Positions 7,234-15,018 of a stretch of DNA of 20,431 nt are shown piece after piece (the first letter of the stretch is position 1; each line of letters starts with the position of its first letter). Below the pieces are notes generated by a model, which saw only the letters and a list, made by a program, of their open reading frames with translations, was not told the DNA's origin and searched no databases. Made by a program: the position numbers and the translations under genes. The stretch covers positions 1 through 20,431 of the forward strand of contig JADLBI010000095.1 in NCBI GenBank assembly GCA_020847775.1, given 5' to 3'. The stretch comes from Opitutaceae bacterium (GTDB lineage Bacteria > Verrucomicrobiota > Verrucomicrobiia > Opitutales > Opitutaceae).

Positions 7234-9105
7234 ATGAGTCTTTATCGATTATCCTTCTTGCTGGCTTGGGCCGCCCTCGTCGGCGCGCTACATGCAAGTC
7301 CGCTGCCCCCGGTCCACTATACTTTGCGCTTCCCGGATGCGCTGCACCATTACGTGGAGGTCGAGGTCAGTTTCCCGACCGACGGTCAGGAACAGCTTGA
7401 AATTTTCATGCCAGTGTGGACCCCCGGCTCGTATTTGGTGCGGGAGTATGCGCGCAATATTGACCGCATCACCGCGGCCACACCGGACGGCGAGTCGCTC
7501 ACGATCATCAAGACAAGCAAGAACCACTGGGTCATCGCCGCCGCAGGACACGACCGCGTGCAAGTGACCTACCGCCTCTATGGCTGGGAGCCGAATGTGC
7601 GTTCCAACGTCATCGAAGGCGATTTCGCGATGATCAATGGCGCGCCAACCTATCTGACCGTCACGAAGAATTATCAACGTCCCTACACCGTGCGTGTCGA
7701 GCTGCCCGAAGGTTGGCGCGGCTGCTACACGCCGCTGGATGCCGGGCCTGAACCACACACCTACACCGCGCCGGACTTCGACACGCTCATTGACAGCCCC
7801 ATACTGGCGGGCTCACCGCAGGTGGACTCCTTTGTCACCCACGGCGCCACGCATTATCTCGTAACCATCGGCGGCGAGGGCCGCTGGGACAACCCGCGCG
7901 CGGCCCGTAACCTGGAGTTGGTCGTCAACGCGCAGATTGATTTCTGGGGCGCCTTGCCCGACACCAAACCCTTCTATGTTTTCAACCTGCTGTTCGGCAG
8001 TCGTGGCGGCTTGGAGCACAAGCAGTCCTTCGTGATCACCGCCGATGGCGGGCTGTCCTCCACCCGCAGCGGTATCACCTCATGGCTCTCGCTGGTCAGC
8101 CATGAGTATTTCCATCTCTGGAATGGCAAGCGGCTGCGCCCAGTCGAACTCGGGCCATTCGACTATGAACACGAGGCCTACACGAAAACACTCTGGGTGG
8201 TCGAAGGCATCACCAGTTATTATCAGCACCTCATGCTGCACCGCGCGGGCTACTACTCGCGGACCGATCTGCTCAACGCCCTGAGCGGCTCCATCGCCGG
8301 GATTGAACGCACACCCGGCCGCCTTATCCAGTCACTCTCCGACGCCTCCTTTGACACATGGATCAAGAGCTATCGACCCGATGAGAACTCGGCCAACACC
8401 CGCATCAGCTATTATAGCGCCGGCTCCGTCGCCGCCCTGCTACTGGATGCCGAAATCCGCCGCCTGAGCGTTGGCGCCAAATCGCTCGACGATGTCATGC
8501 GCACGGCCTACGCGCGCTATAGCGGCGATCACGGCTACACCGAGGCGGAATTCATCGCACTCACCAGCGAAGTGACTGGAGCGGACCTCGCGCCTTGGTT
8601 CACCCGCATCATCCAAAGTCCAGGAAGTTTCGACTATCAACCCATGCTGGATTGGTTCGGCCTACAATTCACCGAAGCCGCTAAGCCCGATGACTCCCTC
8701 CTACCCAACAAACTGGAACCACCCGACCCTCCCGCGGGCTGGCTTGGTGCCGACTTGAACGGCAATCTGGTAACCGCGGTGCGCAGTGACACACCAGCCT
8801 ACGCTGCCGGTCTTTATGCGGGCGACGAGATTGTCGCCATCGATGGATTCCGCACTCCAAACGATCCTGCCACCCAGTTGCGCTTCCACCCGCCCGGGGA
8901 CTGCGTTGACTTACTTGTCTCCCGCCGCGGCAAGATGCTCACCCTCGAAGCCCGCCTCGGTGAGGCACCGCGCGATACTTGGAAGCTCATGATCCGTCCC
9001 AATGCCACGCCCGAGCAAAAATCGCGCCTTGAGGCTTGGCTCGGACGAGTCGCGCCCTTGCACGAATCTACGCCGCAAACATCAGCTCCCATTCCGCCCA
9101 CATGA
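7234..9105 (+). CDS. M61-family glycyl aminopeptidase with PDZ domain
   Basis: The 623-residue protein starts with a signal peptide (MSLYRLSFLLAWAALVGALHA, cleaved before SPLPP), so it works outside the cytoplasm. The N-terminal beta domain has the family block MPVWTPGSYLVREYARNI (59-76). The zinc site is HEYFH (290-294) within LVSHEYFHLWNGKRLRP, and the third ligand is Glu324 in LWVVEGITSYY. A PDZ domain follows near 505-583 (GWLGADLNG..., AAGLYAGDEIVAIDG), where it could present peptide C-termini. M61 enzymes remove N-terminal glycine or other small residues. All catalytic residues are intact and the length is normal. It overlaps the next gene by ATGA, so the two products are probably made together. 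Confidence 0.94.
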   Translation: MSLYRLSFLLAWAALVGALHASPLPPVHYTLRFPDALHHYVEVEVSFPTDGQEQLEIFMPVWTPGSYLVREYARNIDRITAATPDGESLTIIKTSKNHWVIAAAGHDRVQVTYRLYGWEPNVRSNVIEGDFAMINGAPTYLTVTKNYQRPYTVRVELPEGWRGCYTPLDAGPEPHTYTAPDFDTLIDSPILAGSPQVDSFVTHGATHYLVTIGGEGRWDNPRAARNLELVVNAQIDFWGALPDTKPFYVFNLLFGSRGGLEHKQSFVITADGGLSSTRSGITSWLSLVSHEYFHLWNGKRLRPVELGPFDYEHEAYTKTLWVVEGITSYYQHLMLHRAGYYSRTDLLNALSGSIAGIERTPGRLIQSLSDASFDTWIKSYRPDENSANTRISYYSAGSVAALLLDAEIRRLSVGAKSLDDVMRTAYARYSGDHGYTEAEFIALTSEVTGADLAPWFTRIIQSPGSFDYQPMLDWFGLQFTEAAKPDDSLLPNKLEPPDPPAGWLGADLNGNLVTAVRSDTPAYAAGLYAGDEIVAIDGFRTPNDPATQLRFHPPGDCVDLLVSRRGKMLTLEARLGEAPRDTWKLMIRPNATPEQKSRLEAWLGRVAPLHESTPQTSAPIPPT

Positions 9106-10376
9106 GCCAGTCCCCGCCAGAATCTTCCAAGCATGGCGTCATTTTGCATATCTCACGACGCGCGGTAGTGCTCATCCTCGCCGTGCTGCTTGGACCGTGG
9201 CTGGCGGTGGGCGTTTATTATGCGACAAACGCGGAACAAAGCTCCCGGGCCAACACGCCAGTTGTCCGCAGCGAGACTGAGACGGGCGCGACCCGCTGCG
9301 CGCCCGGCCCGTGGGGCGACTTGGAATACGTGACCATCTTGACCGAGCCGCCCGAGCAGCAAATCGGTGCCCGGTTTCCCAACGTGGACCATGTCAACTG
9401 GGTCCTGGTTGATTACACCACCGCACAACTAGACGCGCTCTGGCAATCCGCCGGGTTGAGCGCCGCTGAAATCGCGACCATCAATCAATCGCAGCTGCGC
9501 GAAACTGCAGGCGGCATCATCACGATCCACGCGCCCCGTGATTTCGTGTTCAACCTCAGCCCCACCGCGCGCCAAGTCATCTATACAGCCTTGGCCGCGT
9601 TTCCGCAAAACACCGCCCAAGCCGAACCTTTTCGCTTTACCGCCAGTGCGCGTGAAGAATGGTTCAAGGAAAGCGGCCTGAAACCCGAAACCATCGCCCA
9701 AGTCCAACGCCTGCTCTACCAACGAGGCAACTCCCTGCTGTTTTCCGATCAGGCACTGGTGGTCCCCACGCTGAAATCGATCGAGGAAAGCACCAGACTG
9801 ATTAAAACACTGGCCCGCAAATCCACCATGTTGCTGAAGCTGCGCATCACCCCCGACACCGATACGGATGCCTTGGAGCGCTATTGGAGCTTCCCCGGCT
9901 CCAAGGACATCGGTCCGCTGCTCAGCTCTCTCAAGCGCCACGGGCACTCCACCACACTCGACATCGTTCACCTACTGCCCCGCTTCGCCCGCGCCCGTCT
10001 CTACACCTACCCCGCGCCAAACGACCCCGGGGTCTCGACCTACATGGATTGCCACTGGACGGTGTTGAACTTCTTTAATCCTGAACCCGATCAGCGCTTT
10101 CAGGACATCAATCAGGTGGCGGACACCTTCCGAGACTATTACCACCCCGTCACCGGCCGACCGCGGTTTGGTGACATTTACCTCTTCTCGCTGCCCAACG
10201 GCGACATCATCCACTCCTGCGTCCAAATCGCCGACGACATCGTGTTCACCAAAAACGGTGCCGCGGCCAACTCCCCTTGGATTTTGATGAAATACGCGGA
10301 CGTCGTGGCCTTTTATCCCACCAATCTGCCACTCGACGTCCAGCGCTTCCGCATGAACGTCATCCGGGGGAACTGA
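9102..10376 (+). CDS. Membrane-anchored protein of unknown family, NlpC/P60-like C-terminus
   Basis: I start at the ATG at 9102 (MSQSPPESSK), which overlaps the M61 stop as ATGA; the frame is open further back but only inside the M61 gene. The 424-residue product has one membrane segment (about 20-41, AVVLILAVLLGPWLAVGVYY) with the rest probably periplasmic. I do not recognise the middle (45-300). The C-terminus reads like a papain/NlpC fold: Cys317 in YMDCHWTVLNFF, then FGDIYLFSLPNGDIIHSCVQI with His371, then Asn385 in FTKNG. The spacings of 54 and 14 residues are close to the Cys-His-His spacing of NlpC/P60 murein peptidases. This is a hand comparison, so the function is a hypothesis. Confidence 0.72.
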   Translation: MSQSPPESSKHGVILHISRRAVVLILAVLLGPWLAVGVYYATNAEQSSRANTPVVRSETETGATRCAPGPWGDLEYVTILTEPPEQQIGARFPNVDHVNWVLVDYTTAQLDALWQSAGLSAAEIATINQSQLRETAGGIITIHAPRDFVFNLSPTARQVIYTALAAFPQNTAQAEPFRFTASAREEWFKESGLKPETIAQVQRLLYQRGNSLLFSDQALVVPTLKSIEESTRLIKTLARKSTMLLKLRITPDTDTDALERYWSFPGSKDIGPLLSSLKRHGHSTTLDIVHLLPRFARARLYTYPAPNDPGVSTYMDCHWTVLNFFNPEPDQRFQDINQVADTFRDYYHPVTGRPRFGDIYLFSLPNGDIIHSCVQIADDIVFTKNGAAANSPWILMKYADVVAFYPTNLPLDVQRFRMNVIRGN

Positions 10377-11787
10377 CCATCCCCACGTAGCGGCCTATGA
10401 TGCCGTCGAACGAACCGTTCGTGAAAAACACCACTAGTCTGCGGCGTCCGTTCTGCTGCCGGGTTTGGGCCAACAGTCCGGCCAGCAATTCCGCATTGGT
10501 CGGTGCGGTGCGGCCGCCCACCCCCTGCGTCTCCAGAAACGCGATGATCGCCCCCGCATCAAACCGCTCCGTAGCGGCCAAGGTTTCCGCGCGCGCCACC
10601 GCGCCCAGCCAAACCTCGTCGGCTAAAGCCAGCGCGCGCATGAAGCCCGTTTGCATGACCCGCGTGCGCGAGGTGTTGCTGCGCGGCTCAAAGGCCGCGT
10701 GGATCTCATAACCCGGATGCCGCGCCCGTAGCGATTGCAAAGTCTCGGCCAGCGCCGTGGGGTGATGTCCGAAATCTTCGATCACCTTGAGCGTTGGGCT
10801 CTCGAAACGTGTTTCCTGCCGCCGCCTCACCCCGCGAAACCGCGCCAACGGCTCCAAACTCAGCCGCGCGGGATTCTCCGGATAAAGCGCCAGCCCCGCC
10901 GCTGTCGCCGCCATCGCCGCGTTGCGCGCATTGAACAACCCCGGCTGCGCCCAGCGCACCGCGCCCCACGGTTGCCCGTGCCAGTCGAGCGCAAACGCCG
11001 CGCCAGTCGCATCTTCGCCAAAGTTCGTAATACGAACATCCGCGTCTTGGCCGATGCCGACCTTGACCACGCGCGTCCACGGCATCGGTTCGAGCGCGCG
11101 TAGGTTGGCGTCATCGGCATTCATCACGATCCAACCATTACGCGGCACGATGCGCGTCAAATGACGGAACGTGCGTTGCACATCCGCGAGATCGCGAAAG
11201 ATGTCGGCGTGATCAAACTCGAGGTTGTTCAACACCGCGACATGCGGCGCGTAGTGGATAAACTTGCTGCGCTTGTCGAAAAACGCGCTGTCGTATTCGT
11301 CGCCCTCGATCACAAATGGATCAGTCGCGGTGCCAAGGTGATTGCCCACGGGCGGGTCGAGCGGCACACCGCCGATGAGAAAACCCGGATCTCGGCCGTT
11401 CTCCCGCAGAAGATAAGCCGCCAGCGAGGTCGTCGTGGTTTTGCCGTGGGTGCCGCAGACGACGATGTTCTTGCGTCCCTTCAAGACGAACTCCGCCAGC
11501 AACGCCGGCAGCGACGTAAACGGAATCGCACGATGGTCGAGCAGCCACTCGACCTCGGGATTGCCGCGCGACATGGCGTTGCCGATCACCACCAAGTCCG
11601 GTTTCAGTTTCTCCAACCGCGCCGCTTCATAACCCTCATGCAACTCGATGCCGGCCTCGCCCAACACCGTGCTCATCGGCGGATAAATGCCCTGGTCGCT
11701 GCCCAGCACCGTGTGGCCATTGGCGCGGGCTAGCAGCGCCGCATTGCCCATCGCCGTCCCGCAGATACCCATGAAGTAGAGTCGCAT
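10360..11787 (-). CDS. mpl: UDP-N-acetylmuramate:L-Ala-gamma-D-Glu-meso-DAP ligase Mpl
   Basis: The 475-residue cytoplasmic Mur ligase reattaches the murein tripeptide released during wall turnover to UDP-MurNAc, using ATP. The N-terminal dinucleotide-like motif is MGICGTAMGNAALL (6-19). The P-loop is CGTHGKTTTTS (111-121). EGDEYDSAFFDKRSKF (161-176) and LNNLEFDHADIF (186-197) separate Mpl from MurC. The length fits E. coli Mpl (457). The ATG is preceded by AGGAG (complement of 11794-11798) at good spacing. It lies 13 nt after priA and is probably co-transcribed with it. Its 3' end overlaps the convergent NlpC-like gene by 17 bp. Confidence 0.95.
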   Translation of the reverse strand: MRLYFMGICGTAMGNAALLARANGHTVLGSDQGIYPPMSTVLGEAGIELHEGYEAARLEKLKPDLVVIGNAMSRGNPEVEWLLDHRAIPFTSLPALLAEFVLKGRKNIVVCGTHGKTTTTSLAAYLLRENGRDPGFLIGGVPLDPPVGNHLGTATDPFVIEGDEYDSAFFDKRSKFIHYAPHVAVLNNLEFDHADIFRDLADVQRTFRHLTRIVPRNGWIVMNADDANLRALEPMPWTRVVKVGIGQDADVRITNFGEDATGAAFALDWHGQPWGAVRWAQPGLFNARNAAMAATAAGLALYPENPARLSLEPLARFRGVRRRQETRFESPTLKVIEDFGHHPTALAETLQSLRARHPGYEIHAAFEPRSNTSRTRVMQTGFMRALALADEVWLGAVARAETLAATERFDAGAIIAFLETQGVGGRTAPTNAELLAGLLAQTRQQNGRRRLVVFFTNGSFDGIIGRYVGMVSSPG

Positions 11788-11800
11788 TGTTTGCTCCTGA

Positions 11801-14038
11801 TTAAGTCAGACTCACCGGGTCCACATCAAGCACCTGCGTGATATCATCCGGCCACGCGAATTCCCGGCGCAAGCGTGACAGCTCTGGAATCACCCTCGTG
11901 ACACTGGCGGTCAAATACCAGAGCTGCCAGCGGTAGTGGTCCTTGATTTTCTCGATCGGCGAAGGTGATGGGCCGCGCAACTCGAGTTGCGTGCCCAGTT
12001 CCGTTTCCACCAAACGCGCCCATTGCTCCGCGAAGAATTTAAGCTTCTCCGGATTCGGCCCGCGAAACAAGTGGTGCATCAGGTGCCGGAACGGCGGATA
12101 GCCGAAATCCTGGCGCACCTTCAACTCCACCTCGCTGAACCCCGCATAATTGGCGTGCCGGGAAAATTGAATTGCCCCAGCCTGCGGGGTGAAGGTCTGC
12201 ACAATCACCTCGCCCGCGCGGTCGCCGCGCCCGGCCCGGCCCGCCACCTGCACCAGCAGCTGAAACGTGCGCTCGTTGGCCCGGAAATCCGGGATGTGCA
12301 TGGAGATGTCGGCGTCCACGAGGCCGACCAGGGTGACATTGGGGAAATCAAGCCCCTTGCCGATCATCTGCGTGCCCACGAGCACGTCGATCTTGCCGGC
12401 GCGGAATTGCGCAAGCACTTCGCGAAACCGGTTTTTCTTGGACATCGTGTCGGTGTCCATCCGCTCGATGCGCGCGCGCGGCACCACCCGGCGCACGGCC
12501 TCCTCGACGCGCTGGGTGCCCAGCCCGCGCCAGCGGATTTTCGGCGATTTGCACTTGGGGCAGACCAGCGGCGCGGCGCGTTCGTCACCGCACAAGTGGC
12601 AGCGCAACCGCTCGTCTGCGCGGTGGTAGGTCAGGCTGATGCTGCAATGCGCGCACTCCTCCACATGGCCGCAATCGCTGCACAACATCGCCGAGGAATA
12701 GCCGCGCCGGTTGATAAACAAAATCGTCTGCTCCCGCTTCTCAAAACGGTCCTGCATTGCGCGCACCAGCTTTTGCGAAAGCGAGGTCGGGCCGCGTGAG
12801 CGCATGATCTCGATGCGCATGTCCACCACGTCGATGTGCGGCAACTTGCGGTCATCCACCCGCTGCTTCAGCTCGAGCAGCCCGTATTTGCCCACCCGCG
12901 CGTTGGCGTAGCTTTCGAGTGAGGGCGTGGCCGAGCCGAGCAGGCAATGCGCGCGGTTGAGCTTGGCGCGATACACCGCCACGTCGCGACCATGATCGCG
13001 CGGCGTCTCGTCCTGTTTGTAAGCCGGCTCGTGTTCCTCATCGACCACGATCAGCCGTAAATCCCGCACCGGCGCAAAAATCGCCGAGCGCGCGCCGACG
13101 ACCACGCGCGACTCACCCGCCGCCAGCGCCAGCCAGCCGTCGAGCCGTTCGCCCTCGCTCAGATGACTGTGCCACACCACGCACTTGTGGCCCGGTGCGA
13201 TCGCCTCCAGCCGCGAACGCAGCCGAGCCACCGTCTGTGGGGTGAGCGCCACTTCCGGCACCAGGAAAATCACGCCGCCACCGCTTTTTAGCGCTTGGTC
13301 GATCGCGTGCAGATACACCTCCGTCTTGCCCGAGCCGGTCACGCCATGCAGCAGGCTTACGCCGAATTTCTCTTCTTCGATTTTCCGCCCGAGCGCCGCC
13401 ACCGCGGCGGCTTGCTCGGCATTGAGCCGTGGTGGAGTGCTCGCGGCCAATTCGCCCCCGGCCCAGTCGTCGGCGTAGGCCTCGCGCACGACCCGGCGCG
13501 TTTCCTCGCGCACCAAGCCGCGCTTGACCAGCGCGGCGACAACCGCGGCCGTCGCGCCGAGACGTTGCAGCACCAACGCCTTGCGCTGCGGGCGGTATTG
13601 TTGCGCCAAAAACGCGCAGAGCTTGGCTTGCTGCGGCGCGCGTTTGGCCAACGCGACGGCTTCCTCGTCGGCCAACGGCCGGACTAGGCTGAGCAGCTTT
13701 TCCTCCTTAATGCCCGCGCCGCTGCGCACGGCGGCAGGAATCATGGTTTCGATAATCCCATCCAACGGCGCGGCGTAATAGCCCGCCATCCACTGCGCCA
13801 GTTTGAGTAGGTCAGGCGTGAGCGCCGGAAACGGATGCACGACCTGCGCCACCAACTTGAGCCGTTCCACCGGGAAATCCTTGGGCGCGCCGATTTCGCC
13901 CACCACGCCCAGCCTCAGTTGGTTCAGCACCGGCACGCGCACCAACGAGCCCGCCTGCACCGTCGCGTGCAGGGTCTCCGGCACGCGGTAGTGCAGTAGC
14001 CTGTCAAACCCGGCGAGCGGATGAACCCCCACGATCAT
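11801..14038 (-). CDS. priA: Primosomal protein N' (PriA), replication restart helicase
   Basis: PriA recognises stalled forks and reloads the replisome through its 3'-to-5' helicase. I start at the ATG at 14038 (MIVGVHPLAGFDRLLHYRVP), where the family 3'BD domain begins. The frame extends to 14131 with another ATG at 14068, but that sequence is not PriA-like. This gives 745 residues against 732 in E. coli. Walker A is GVTGSGKTE (232-240), the DEAH-like box is VVDEEHEPAYKQ (331-342), and motif GSATPSLESYAN follows. Eight zinc-binding cysteines lie between residues 453 and 496 (CSDCGHVEECAHC, CHLCG, CPKC). All key residues are present. It precedes mpl on the same strand and is divergent from the Fur-like gene. 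Confidence 0.95.
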   Translation of the reverse strand: MIVGVHPLAGFDRLLHYRVPETLHATVQAGSLVRVPVLNQLRLGVVGEIGAPKDFPVERLKLVAQVVHPFPALTPDLLKLAQWMAGYYAAPLDGIIETMIPAAVRSGAGIKEEKLLSLVRPLADEEAVALAKRAPQQAKLCAFLAQQYRPQRKALVLQRLGATAAVVAALVKRGLVREETRRVVREAYADDWAGGELAASTPPRLNAEQAAAVAALGRKIEEEKFGVSLLHGVTGSGKTEVYLHAIDQALKSGGGVIFLVPEVALTPQTVARLRSRLEAIAPGHKCVVWHSHLSEGERLDGWLALAAGESRVVVGARSAIFAPVRDLRLIVVDEEHEPAYKQDETPRDHGRDVAVYRAKLNRAHCLLGSATPSLESYANARVGKYGLLELKQRVDDRKLPHIDVVDMRIEIMRSRGPTSLSQKLVRAMQDRFEKREQTILFINRRGYSSAMLCSDCGHVEECAHCSISLTYHRADERLRCHLCGDERAAPLVCPKCKSPKIRWRGLGTQRVEEAVRRVVPRARIERMDTDTMSKKNRFREVLAQFRAGKIDVLVGTQMIGKGLDFPNVTLVGLVDADISMHIPDFRANERTFQLLVQVAGRAGRGDRAGEVIVQTFTPQAGAIQFSRHANYAGFSEVELKVRQDFGYPPFRHLMHHLFRGPNPEKLKFFAEQWARLVETELGTQLELRGPSPSPIEKIKDHYRWQLWYLTASVTRVIPELSRLRREFAWPDDITQVLDVDPVSLT

Positions 14039-14113
14039 GCGCGCATGACGCCCGGCCAAGGCGCGCATGGCAAACCCGAACGCCATCCAAACCTGCGCAT
14101 AGTTTGCCAGGCC

Positions 14114-14167
14114 ATCGACACCTATCGACACGAACAGTTTGACAGTCTCGCGCGCCCCTCAAAATGT
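14114..14167 (+). promoter_or_regulatory. Possible promoter and direct repeat before the Fur-like gene
   Basis: TTGACA at 14139-14144 is an exact -35 consensus. AAATGT at 14162-14167 (17-nt spacer) or CAAAAT at 14160-14165 (15-nt spacer) are weak -10 candidates. With either, transcription would begin very near the GTG at 14174, so the message could be nearly leaderless; no Shine-Dalgarno precedes that GTG. Just upstream, ATCGACAC occurs twice (14114-14121 and 14124-14131) at a 10-bp, one-turn period, which could be a binding site. Confidence 0.3.
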
Positions 14168-14173
14168 CGCCTC

Positions 14174-14635
14174 GTGAGCAAGGCCACGGCACTCGAAAAA
14201 TTCCGCCTCTATCTGACCCAAAAAGGTCTGCGGGTGACCAATCAGCGGCTGGCTATCTTTGACGCGGCATTTGACCGCAAGGAGCACTTCACGGCCGAGC
14301 AACTGCTCGATTTTGCCCGTGCGATCGACGACTCCGTCTCCCGCGCCACGGTTTACCGCACGCTGCCGATCATGACCGAAAGCGCGCTGCTACGTGAAGT
14401 GGATATCGGCTCAGGCGAAAAATTCTACCTGCCCACGACTGGCACCTCCACCCAAGTCGCGCAGGTCGTCTGTCTGGATTGCGACAAGATTTTCGAAATC
14501 AGCGCCCCATTCATGGAATGGTATGGCAGCACGGTTTCCTCCAAACTGGGCCTGACTCCCGTCTCGCAGCGCCTGCAAGTCAGCGCCCGGTGCGACGCGT
14601 TTCACCAAAACGGCGCCTGCCCGCGGCGCGGTTGA
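14174..14635 (+). CDS. Fur-family transcriptional regulator with degenerate metal-sensing site
   Basis: The start is a GTG at 14174 (SKATALEKFRLYL), which gives 153 residues, the normal Fur length; earlier in-frame ATGs lie in the priA start region. The winged-helix DNA-binding half is well conserved (LRVTNQRLAIFDAAF, HFTAEQLL, SRATVYRTLPIM). The structural zinc cysteines are all present: Cys100 and Cys103 (VVCLDCDK), Cys140 and Cys149. The region that reads HHHDH in E. coli Fur is TQVAQ here (93-97), and the distal His125 equivalent is Gln132. Only His38 and Glu115 of the usual sensing ligands remain. It should still dimerise and bind DNA, but iron sensing is doubtful. A TPR gene follows 5 nt downstream. 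Confidence 0.85.
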   Translation: MSKATALEKFRLYLTQKGLRVTNQRLAIFDAAFDRKEHFTAEQLLDFARAIDDSVSRATVYRTLPIMTESALLREVDIGSGEKFYLPTTGTSTQVAQVVCLDCDKIFEISAPFMEWYGSTVSSKLGLTPVSQRLQVSARCDAFHQNGACPRRG

Positions 14636-14640
14636 GCGCG

Positions 14641-15018
14641 ATGAACAAGACGCCCGATCACGAATTCGACATGGTTTTTTTTGAGTCCGTGCTACGGCGT
14701 TCGCCAGATTATACCGAGGTGATTGAGATTCTCGGCGGCCTTTATACGAAGCACGGCCGCGTCGCCGACGGACTGCGCATGGACCGCAAGCTCGTGCGCT
14801 TCCTGCCGGAGAATCCGACCGCACATTACAACCTCGCGTGCAGCCTAGCTCTGATGCGGCGCCCCAAAGACGCACTGCGCACCCTGCGCCACGCCATCAA
14901 GCTCGGTTACAACGACGCCAAGTGGATGGCCCAAGATTCGGACCTTAAAAGCCTGCGCAAACTACCGGACTTCCGCGAGCTGCTCGGCGCCTTGTTAAAA
15001 CCGGCCATGCCGGATTAG
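14641..15018 (+). CDS. Small TPR-repeat protein
   Basis: The 125-residue protein starts at the ATG at 14641, 5 nt after the Fur-like stop, so the genes are likely one transcript. It has tandem TPR helices: YTEVIEILGGLYTKHGRVAD and NPTAHYNLACSLALMRRPKD. It ends in the common TPR-terminating pattern with a Trp, DSDLKSLRKLPDFRELL. There is no signal peptide, so it is cytoplasmic. The function is unknown; such proteins usually mediate protein contacts. Its TAG stop is interleaved with the TAA stop of the convergent M23 gene in the shared bases TTAG (15015-15018). Confidence 0.85.
   Translation: MNKTPDHEFDMVFFESVLRRSPDYTEVIEILGGLYTKHGRVADGLRMDRKLVRFLPENPTAHYNLACSLALMRRPKDALRTLRHAIKLGYNDAKWMAQDSDLKSLRKLPDFRELLGALLKPAMPD

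Noticed and set aside
11161..12799. Long + strand open frames (190 and 270 codons) antisense to mpl and priA
   Set aside because: They are His/Arg/Ala-rich with no recognisable motif, and lie exactly opposite two well-conserved genes.
14039..14131. Longer PriA start at 14131 or 14068
   Set aside because: The added residues do not look like PriA. The family N-terminal domain begins at MIVGVHPLAGFDR.
14021..14173. An N-terminal extension of the Fur-like protein starting at the ATG at 14021
   Set aside because: The extra residues are unlike any Fur N-terminus and would overlap the start of divergent priA. The GTG at 14174 gives normal family length.
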